Below, piece by piece: positions 56,620-64,000 of a stretch of 64,000 nucleotides of DNA. The position numbers and the translations under genes were made by a program. The notes below the pieces were generated by a model that saw only the letters and a program-made list of their open reading frames with translations, made no database searches and had not been told where the DNA came from. Positions within the stretch are counted from its first letter, which is position 1; each line of letters begins with the position of its first letter. This DNA is from Setoptus koraiensis (lineage: Eukaryota; Arthropoda): NCBI GenBank assembly GCA_048013815.1, contig CM106585.1, positions 1,922,001-1,986,000 of the forward strand. The letters are read 5' to 3'.

Positions 56620-57756
56620 GTGAGGTCAACCTGATAGAGGACCGTGAGCACAACGATAAATCATCTTCCTGTTCGCGGCACACCGGTGCGTTTGCGCGCC
56701 TTGTGCTGGTCACTGTGCGATTGGTCACTGTGCGATTGGTCACTGGCCGGAGAGCGCTGTTACGGTTGCGCTCGCCGCGCAGTGGCTGTGCCGGCGAGCG
56801 CGCAGCAATAGCGCACGACAGCGGCCAGTGGTGAATCGGATAATTATCGACCGGCCCGCTGCATAATCTGGCCTGTTTGTGTCCAGCGCACATCCACCGT
56901 GCTCTGTCCACTGCGCTCTGTCCACTGTGCTCTGTCCACTATAGTTTGGCCATGTCCACTGTGCTCTGGCCAGCAGACTGGACAGTGCAGCGGACTGGAC
57001 AGTGCAGCGGACTGGACAGCGGCGGCACCAGTGGCGAGAGCGCTCGCTGCGCATCTAATTGCGTAATGAGTTTGTGCAACATTATTAGTGCACTTGTTGC
57101 TGTTGCTACACTTACCTGTTAACTGCAACACACTTGAATTATGCTGATACAGGCGGCGGCGGCGGCAATAATCACGGTGGCACCGAACACTGAATAATAA
57201 TGACGATGATTGAAGTCAATGAGTGGATGGCATAATTCACGCTTCTCTCGCCACTGCCAGCGCTCTAATGTCAGCAGTGTAGACCCGGCGAGATTAGAGT
57301 ATGCGCCGGCGCTTCGTTTTATCTGCGCTGGCTACTTAATTCGACACAGGTAGCTGCTGCACTGGCGCTACGCGGCCGGTGGAGTGGTCAGCGGCCAGCT
57401 AATTCACAGTTTGACCAGTAGGCAGCGAACACTTGTAATCTGGTAATTTGAATGAACAGCGTCATCACTTCATGTTGTTGCAGCGCATCTCCAAAAAGGA
57501 TTCGTTAGGCTGCTGAAAACGTTGGCATTTTTGGCCAACCAACGCGCCAGCGTCCAGCCACTCGCTCAACGGGCAATCGATTGGACGGCTGCACTGTGAT
57601 ACTAGGCCATTGCTGTGTTTGCCCATCGCAGTGGCGAGGCCGGCACACACACCAATTTGGCGGCTCAAAAAGAAGCCAACCAACAACAACAAGCCATAGA
57701 TAGTGACCAAGTGCAACAATAAATAGTAAGCGTATGCTAATAATAGTGGACAGTGC

Positions 57757-58255
57757 ATTGGTCGGTGATACCTATTATTCATTGACTTTGACGCCGACGC
57801 CAGCGCCAATGGCCACTCTGGTGCCGCTGTCGGTGCTGTACCAATGGCCGGCCCAATTAATGAGTCCACTCTTTAGTGCCGCCCCACTCACCTGGCGTAA
57901 CGGTCGCCGGGCTGTTGTTGTTTGGCTCGTCTCGTTTGGGCACGTCAGCACGACAATGAGAACGAGCCCGAAACCAGTGGAAACGGGACGAAAAGTAACA
58001 AACAAAGTGCTCAAAGTCGCCTCCGTCCGACGCGGTCGATCGCTGTTGTTGGCGTCGGTATTGGCGCTGTTGTTGCCGTCGGTATTGGCGCTGTTGTTGC
58101 CGTCGGTATTGGCGCTGTTGCTGCTGTTGATGGTTGTGATATGGTGCCGGTCCATAGCCGGTATGGGCATCGCCGTCAAACAAACACACTGCACAGAATT
58201 GTTTATAACGGATTGACGACAGGTGGACTAACCCTAAATTATCGTCATTGATGCA
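57757..58255 (-). repeat. Segmental duplication copy B (inverted relative to 40,094-40,602)
   Basis: The reverse complement of this block matches copy A in order: TGCATCAATGACGATAATTT, CGGCTATGG, a CAACAGC/CGACGGCAACAA tract, the CCAG/GTGAGTGGGG site with its CGGCACTAAAGAGTGGACTC flank, and AATAATAGGTATCACCGACC. The trinucleotide part differs: here CAATACCGACGGCAACAA units are repeated about three times. Confidence 0.88.
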
Positions 58256-58276
58256 CATTACAAAATTCAACACACT

Positions 58277-58816
58277 ATTGTTTATTGCAATTGGCCAGTG
58301 TAGGCATAGTGTGTGCCTGTTTGGCCGCTTCGGCCACGCTGTGCCGATTTATTTTGGCACTGGTCATAGACAAAGTGAGCGGGCTCTGACTTTGGCACTG
58401 GCCAATAGTTTAGACTTTGCGCTGTTGCAAATTGTCCTATCCAACAAGTGGCCGGCCGATGAATGAGCCAGCACGAGCGAGCAAACAATTCAATTTAATC
58501 TGACTGCCAACTGCAGTGCGCACTGCCCACTGTCCACTGCCCACTGTCTCACCTGTGCAATTCCAGCCTGGAACTTCCAGGCGAGTGAGACACTCTCAAG
58601 AATGTCACGTCCGCATTCTCGCACCAACTTGGCACCGTCCCATCGAGCACGCCAGCACGTGCAGTTGTGCGTCGGTGGTTGCCCGATAGTCGCTGCTGTG
58701 CCCGCCGGTCGCTGCTGTGCCCACTGGCTGGTGCTCGTCGCCAACAGCCGACAGCCGACGGTGTTGTCGTGATCGGTCATAGGCCCCACGGCCATGCCCA
58801 ACAGGTCATGATCTTG
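58277..58816 (+). repeat. Segmental duplication copy D (direct partner at 47,480-48,111)
   Basis: It begins 21 bp after copy B and matches copy C in order and orientation. The 220-bp part from CACCTGTGCAATTCCAGCC onward is nearly identical between copies; the first third is more diverged. Confidence 0.9.
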
Positions 58817-58940
58817 TTCGCATATCTGCATTCGCGCATCTGTGATTGAGTGCCCAATTGAACACTCAATTGAACGCTCATTCGAACGCTCGCAATTGTC
58901 GATTGGATATATATCAATATATCACACACAACCACGTGAC

Positions 58941-59047
58941 AGACATACCTGTGCACAGGTAGCCTCTTGGACCGTGTTGTGGAGGAGAGCTGCTCATGAG
59001 AATGGCGCTCAGATAATGTTGTGATTGATGGCTGAGTGGCCCGTGGC
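58941..59047 (+). repeat. Segmental duplication copy F (direct partner at 50,826-50,935)
   Basis: It matches copy E in order and orientation and lies about 125 bp after copy D. The intervening sequence has ATTGAACGCTCATTCGAACG-like repeats not seen in the source regions. Confidence 0.8.
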
Positions 59048-59619
59048 TCAGCGATTGAGGCCCTGCCAACCTCAATCGCTGGGCTCTCGTTGTTGCCGAG
59101 CAAGCGAGGCACAGCAAGTTGATTTTGTGCAAGCGCACATACAATAATAACGCAATAACGACAGAAATCTTATCAGTCTCGTGGCCATCGTTTACCTGGC
59201 TTGCCTATCTCACAATATCTCATCTAATATCAGTCATATCAGAGTCATATTAGACAATATGCAATCGATGCGAGACTTGAAGAATTTCTTTGTTTCTCTT
59301 GTGTTATTTACAGGTTGTTAGTTGTCGATAATCGGTTGCCGGTACAATGTTGCTGGCCAGTTGTTTGCTTGCCGCTGTGTGTCGATAATTGTTAAGCTGG
59401 CGTGATGTGTGTGTGTGTGTGTGTACGTGATACACAATTTATAATTGTAAAACAACAACAATACCTGTTATTGCTATTAGATGAAGCAGGTGAATATCGA
59501 TTGTGCCAGTGGATACAGCCTTACAGTGGCAGCCCCACAGTGGCAGCAACTAATTCAAGTCGCGTGTATAGCTCGCTGCGTGTGATCTATATATCTGATA
59601 TGCGTTTCCAATGGCCATT

Positions 59620-59673
59620 GGATCGCATTGGCCGGATCGCGTTGGCCGGATCGCGTTGGCCGGATCGCATTGG
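59620..59673. repeat. Minisatellite, 14-bp unit, about four copies
   Basis: The unit GGATCGCATTGGCC alternates with GGATCGCGTTGGCC. Confidence 0.92.
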
Positions 59674-60123
59674 CAACACACACACACTCCGCACAATGTC
59701 AGTGCCAATGATATCAACAGGTATCCATTGCCGGGTTTGCATGACGTTGTTGATGCCGAATGTTGGAGTGGCCGTCACAACAACAGCAACAACAACAACA
59801 ACGGCAGCAACAACAACACTATTAGTAGCACTGGGCAGAATGGAATCATTTAGTGGTGCAAGCTACCTATTGTGTTAATTAGAAAAGTGTGTGTATGTGT
59901 CTCGTGAACTCAAACAAATTACTCCAACAACAATAATCTTGCCAATTCTCTCGCCCTATGACGTACGATGCCTTTCGTTGCGCTGCTGACCAGAGTCTCA
60001 TGGCGCGACTCGCAAGCGTCAGGTAGCGCTGCTCGTTACAGTTGCACAGTTCACCTGTGCGCACACAACATGTATTATATCACATATATGATATGCGGAC
60101 TCACCTGTGTCCAGCTCACGGTA

Positions 60124-60125
<2 letters not shown>

Positions 60126-60157
<32 letters not shown>
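60126..60157. repeat. (CA)n microsatellite
   Basis: An uninterrupted CA run of about 16 units. Confidence 0.95.
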
Positions 60158-60160
<3 letters not shown>

Positions 60161-62197
60161 AATAGTTGGCTGGCTGTGATGAATAAGCTAATGGCCGGTT
60201 GGCAGCAGCAGCAGCAGCAAGTTTGCTCTAATCACACACGCACACACCGAGAGTCTCGAGAGTGATCATATCATCTCGTCGGCGGGTAGCGTATCGTCAT
60301 CATCGTGATATCATCTCATAGTGGCTTGCGATTCGCTCACAGGCGATCGATCATCAAAAAATGATACCATGATATCAGTGGCGCTACTGTTTACCTGTCG
60401 CTGCCTACCAATTCAATGCCACCGCGGCCAATTCAATGCGGCCGAAGCGGCCCAAGTGGCCGAAGTATCCGAAGCGGCTCAATGCGGCCCAATGCGGCTC
60501 AATGCGGCTCGATGCGGCCATCACAATGCCGGCCGGCCGGCATGCTCGTCGTGTCGTCGTACAAAAACAATATAGAGCGGCCACTCGGTGCAACAGTGGC
60601 TATTTAGCCGGCTGAATACTGGTGAATATGAACTTGCTGCCGTTCATATTCAACCGCCGTGTTGGACCGTGTTCGACCGTATTCGACACTGCTCAACACT
60701 GTTCGGCGGCAGCCCAAGCCAGCGCCAACTGTTGCAAATGGAGATCTGAGCAAATGAACGACGAGGATAATTAACTTTTCCTGCTACTAAGTGCTCGCAA
60801 ACCCCGCGCTCTGTTATCTGCCATGCCCATCATGATCTATGATGATATAAATGCGATTCCTCGAGGTTTTCGGAGCTCCGTTCCACGGTTGCTGTTGCGG
60901 CCGATGCTGCTGCTGTTGTTGCGCCACAACAGCCACAACAGCAGCGGCAGCAGAGTCGAATCGAATCGCAACAGAAATCGAATCGAGAAGCGCCAACCGA
61001 TAGAACCGATAGAACCGATAGAAGCCATAGAAGCGATAGAAGCGAATAGAAGCGACGCAACGAATTGTATCACAACTTGTTGCGCTGCAACTTATGATGA
61101 TGAGCGAGCGCAACACAACACAACCGAGCGAAACCAGACGTAACGAAACAAAACGAAATGAGAAAAGAAACAAAACGAAATCAATCGATCATGAATCTAT
61201 CTATTCATCTTTCCGCTACCCTGGGCAGACCCCGGCGAGCGGGTACCTCGACGACGACGACGCAACATCTATATCGGCCGGCGCGGCGCGGATCGGCTGC
61301 CGGAGGGAGCGCGCGCGCCCATATCGATTGTCGCGCCCACATAATGGCGCACCAAGTTGCCGCAACATGCCATTCGGTTGGCCGGCACACTGGACGTGAG
61401 CGCATCTCAGGCGAGCTCAGGTGAGCTCAGGTGAGGTTCAATATCATCATGTCATGCCGTGTCATGTCAGTATATGGATCACTCTCGATGACGCGCCCTC
61501 ACTGGTGCGCCGCTCTGCCCATATACTCAGCCACTGCTCACCTGAGATGCCGATAGGCCGCGACAGGCTGCGAGACACGGCCAGATAATCAATACTCTCC
61601 GATGCAACAAGTCGCTGCGACTCGATCGCCCATCAATCGGCATCGAGGGGCGACAGGCGACAGGCAAGTGCAACAGGTGAATAATGGAGCCGGTGTGTGC
61701 ATGTGCAAATTGATTAGTCGCTCACGTCAATCGTCATCGTTAAACGCTCGCTCGCTCGGTCGCCGCCGCCGCTCCGTCCATCGGTCAGCTCGCATGAGAA
61801 CAATCAGAGTTGGGGTCTAACATGACGATCATAACATGATGAGACGAGACGGGATGAGACAAAACAATAACAATAACAATATTATTATTGCTATTTTTTC
61901 TCCTTGTTGCCATTATATTACCACACATATATTATTATGTATACTGTGTATTACATATTGTATATTACATGTTATATATGTATGTGTATGTTGTATGTGT
62001 TTTGTTGTTTGTGTGTCCGCAACACTGCAAAGTGTTGCCGTTGCTCATCGCCGGTCATCACATTAACTGCAACCAGAACCATATTGTGTTATTGCTTGCC
62101 AACACATACCAACGCACAATTTGTTGAACGGCTTGCCATGGACATTGTATCACACAATTTGTATGGCATGGACTCCATGCCATGGAGGCGCCTCAGC

Positions 62198-62253
62198 GTC
62201 CAACCGACTCTGTCCAACCGACTCTGTCCAACCGACTCTTTCCGACCGACTCT
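62198..62253. repeat. Minisatellite, 14-bp unit, four copies
   Basis: The unit GTCCAACCGACTCT is repeated four times, with two changes in the last copy (TTCCGACCGACTCT). Confidence 0.93.
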
Positions 62254-62987
62254 CGCCACCTGACCGACAGAGGGCCGGCGTGCGATAGAACGAAGCGACG
62301 GCCGGTTGCATCATTGTAGTGGTTTTAAGCGCGCATCAATTATCAATTATCAATACACACACACACCACGGCAAGTTGGTTGCGCCAAGTCGAGTTTGAA
62401 AGAGTGTGCCGTTCAAGACAAAAGGCTGGCTGGCACCATTGTGTACTGGCCGGTGAGCTCACGAGAAAGAAAAAGAATAAATGATAAGCATAAAGAGAGG
62501 GGATAAAGAAAGAGATGCTCTCAGAGCGAGTCGTCTTAGCGGCCGCTGGTCGTGGCCGTTTATGAAAGGAAACTATTGGCAAGAGGCAAATTTATACTCG
62601 TTATGTAAGCTTGCTTGCGTTGCGGCGCTGGCTTGTCGCTGCCAGTTGTGGCTTCGATTTGCGATTTTCGGTTCTCGCGTCTCGAGTCTCGATTCTCGGC
62701 TCTTGATTCTCGGCTCTCGATTCTCAAAGCTTGATTCTCGATTCTTGATTCTCAGAGCCACTATGGCCAGTGCGAAACAAGCCAGCAATAATGCATGTTT
62801 TATGCATCCCAAACGCTCGATGAGAGCCAACATAAAAGCAGCAGCATAAAGTAGCTGCTGCTGCTGCTCTAATCATTTTGCTAATTCGTTGCAACTTAGC
62901 GCCATTACGTAACAACAAGCAAGCCAAAATTGCTCCCTATCTGCATCGCATTGCTGCCGCTGGCCAACGCAACCGGCTACCTGTTGC

Positions 62988-63497
62988 ATGCGTTACCTGT
63001 TGCCTGTTACCTGTGTCCGGCGATGCTGGCGCTTGTGGCGAATGGCTGCGTTGCGCTGTTTTGTTGTGAGAACTTTAATAACAATCATCGCATACAATTT
63101 GATCCTTTGTTCCACTTTATTCTTTACTGTTGTTGCTGTTGTTTCTGGTGGCGTTGATGGCGCTCGCACAATTGATCTTATCGATAAGTTATCGCGCACC
63201 CAACAACAACAACAACAGCAACGTCCACAACAGCAGCAGCAGCAGCAACAACAACAACGACAACAACAACAACAGCAACAACCGCAAGCCGTGTATTGGG
63301 TATGTTACGGGCACAACATGCGCAATATAAATGTATATGTAAAGTTTAAACATTGCCGTTCAATTGTGCCAGCAATCAACAAGACAATATGCGCACCACT
63401 GACACCAGGGCACCCCGGCTGGCAATTGTTAGTGGCAACACAACAATACTCTCAATCTATGTGTGCCGAATGCCTATTAGCGAGTCACCTTAATTGA
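62988..63497 (+). CDS. Candidate secreted Cys-containing protein with poly-Gln linker
   Basis: The frame has a hydrophobic segment (NLILCSTLFFTVVAVVSGGVDG), then RTIDLIDKLSRT, a CAA/CAG tract read as about 35 Gln (63,200-63,290), and a non-repetitive end VYWVCYGHNMRNINVYVKFKHCRSIVPAINKTICAPLTPGHPGWQ... with six cysteines and an NKT glycosylation site, stopping at 63,495. The ATG at 62,988 may not be the real start, since the first 30 residues look unnatural. A shifted frame from about 63,130 also gives a signal-like stretch followed by Asn runs. No family and no poly(A) signal are recognised. Confidence 0.28.
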   Translation: MRYLLPVTCVRRCWRLWRMAALRCFVVRTLITIIAYNLILCSTLFFTVVAVVSGGVDGARTIDLIDKLSRTQQQQQQQRPQQQQQQQQQQRQQQQQQQPQAVYWVCYGHNMRNINVYVKFKHCRSIVPAINKTICAPLTPGHPGWQLLVATQQYSQSMCAECLLASHLN

Positions 63498-64000
63498 GCA
63501 AACAATCGCAGCCACCAATTACCTGTCGCTGTCTATAAACGGCGCCAAGAGCTCGCCAGAGCGAAACAACTTGCAGTTCGCATACTTACGCAAGTGGCTA
63601 GACTAGATTTACTAGACCTATATGGATTTATGTTTGTGCTGCGGCACTTTAACTCGGCTCACAATTGGCCACAACATTGTCGATTGTGCCAATTGCGCGC
63701 GACGCCATATAAATTGATCATTATCGGTCTGTGCCTGTTCGTTAACCGGTTAACGAGGCTGTGCCGCGGTGTTACATAAGTGTGCCCAGCTCGTCGACAC
63801 TACTCGCACTGTGTGCATTCTACCGTAGAATTTCTACGTGAATCATCATAGCGCGTGGCTCCGTCCGAGAGGCGGCGCTCGTTGCAGTCGCGTTCATAAT
63901 ACACGATCACGCATATTATATTGTTTTGAATGCGCTCTGTCATCTGCAACCACTGCATCTATCGCCAAAGCCACAAGAGGCGCGCGATGCGCACTGCACA
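63498..64000. other. Right end of window, nothing supported
   Basis: No repeat block or gene is recognised. A short inverted pair TACCGTAGAA/TTCTACG near 63,822-63,838 is the only structure noticed. Confidence 0.35.

Larger units (their letters stand above)
59048..62987. other. Repeat-rich sequence, no gene supported
   Basis: Besides the listed minisatellites it has CAATGCGGCC/CAATGCGGCT repeats (about 60,422-60,525), ATAGAACCG/ATAGAAGCG repeats (about 60,998-61,050), CAGGTGAGCT copies (about 61,405-61,435), and CTCGATTCTCGG repeats (about 62,665-62,755). No gene is supported. Confidence 0.4.

Noticed and set aside
57465-57869. Minus-strand frame with a hydrophobic segment followed by GLATAMG, resembling a glutamate-transporter segment
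   Set aside because: Beyond a few residues it does not follow the family pattern, and its first part is the duplicated block B, whose frame is not conserved.
1-64000. Search by eye for tRNA genes, LTR or other virus-like elements, LINEs and DNA transposons
   Set aside because: No cloverleaf B-box with matching arms, no reverse transcriptase, integrase or transposase motifs and no long terminal repeats were recognised. Short non-autonomous elements cannot be excluded without a repeat library.

Overview
This is animal nuclear DNA: multi-exon genes with GT-AG introns, AATAAA poly(A) signals, no operons, and very many CAA/CAG (TTG/CTG) repeats and short minisatellites. A ribosomal protein S5 of insect/chelicerate type and a Sidestep-type receptor point to an arthropod. 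A mite or similar chelicerate is possible, but that is a guess.

Region 1 (1-25,700, plus strand) is one large gene entered from the left. Splice sites and phases join seven exons (1-131, ~1157-1615, 6328-11325, 12085-12122, 14028-14076, 14460-15266, 21834-25645) into one open frame of about 3,430 residues. It reads as five Ig domains, one fibronectin-III-like domain, a single membrane helix and a cytoplasmic tail of about 860 residues, ending just before AATAAA. This order is that of the Sidestep family of neuronal guidance receptors, but the protein is several times the usual size. Long Asn/Thr/Gln/Ala-rich stretches are inserted inside the Ig folds, the largest about 860 residues in Ig3.

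Region 2 (25,800-27,300) is a tight housekeeping cluster. RpS5 (minus strand, intronless CDS) and a Tom7-like gene (plus strand) are divergent across about 570 bp. RpS5 is convergent with the receptor gene. Two overlapping small minus-strand frames (27,331-27,764) may be one more short gene.

Region 3 (27,800-64,000) has no protein I can name. It holds a possible small secreted-protein gene ending in a good poly(A) signal (38,772-39,423), several isolated coding-like stretches with splice-site-like ends, many minisatellites (a 14-bp unit recurs), long CAA/CAG tracts, CAGGTGAG-type motifs on both strands, and several strong inverted repeats. A mosaic segmental duplication lies at 57,757-59,047. 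Its three parts are copies of 40,094-40,602 (inverted), 47,480-48,111 (direct) and 50,826-50,935 (direct).

The most unusual observations are the giant low-complexity insertions in an otherwise recognisable Sidestep-type receptor, a perfect 56-bp palindrome at 686-741, a 45-bp palindrome at 32,695-32,739, a 28-bp-stem hairpin at 51,067-51,132, and the mosaic duplication. I recognised no tRNA, rRNA, CRISPR array, virus-derived element or autonomous transposon.
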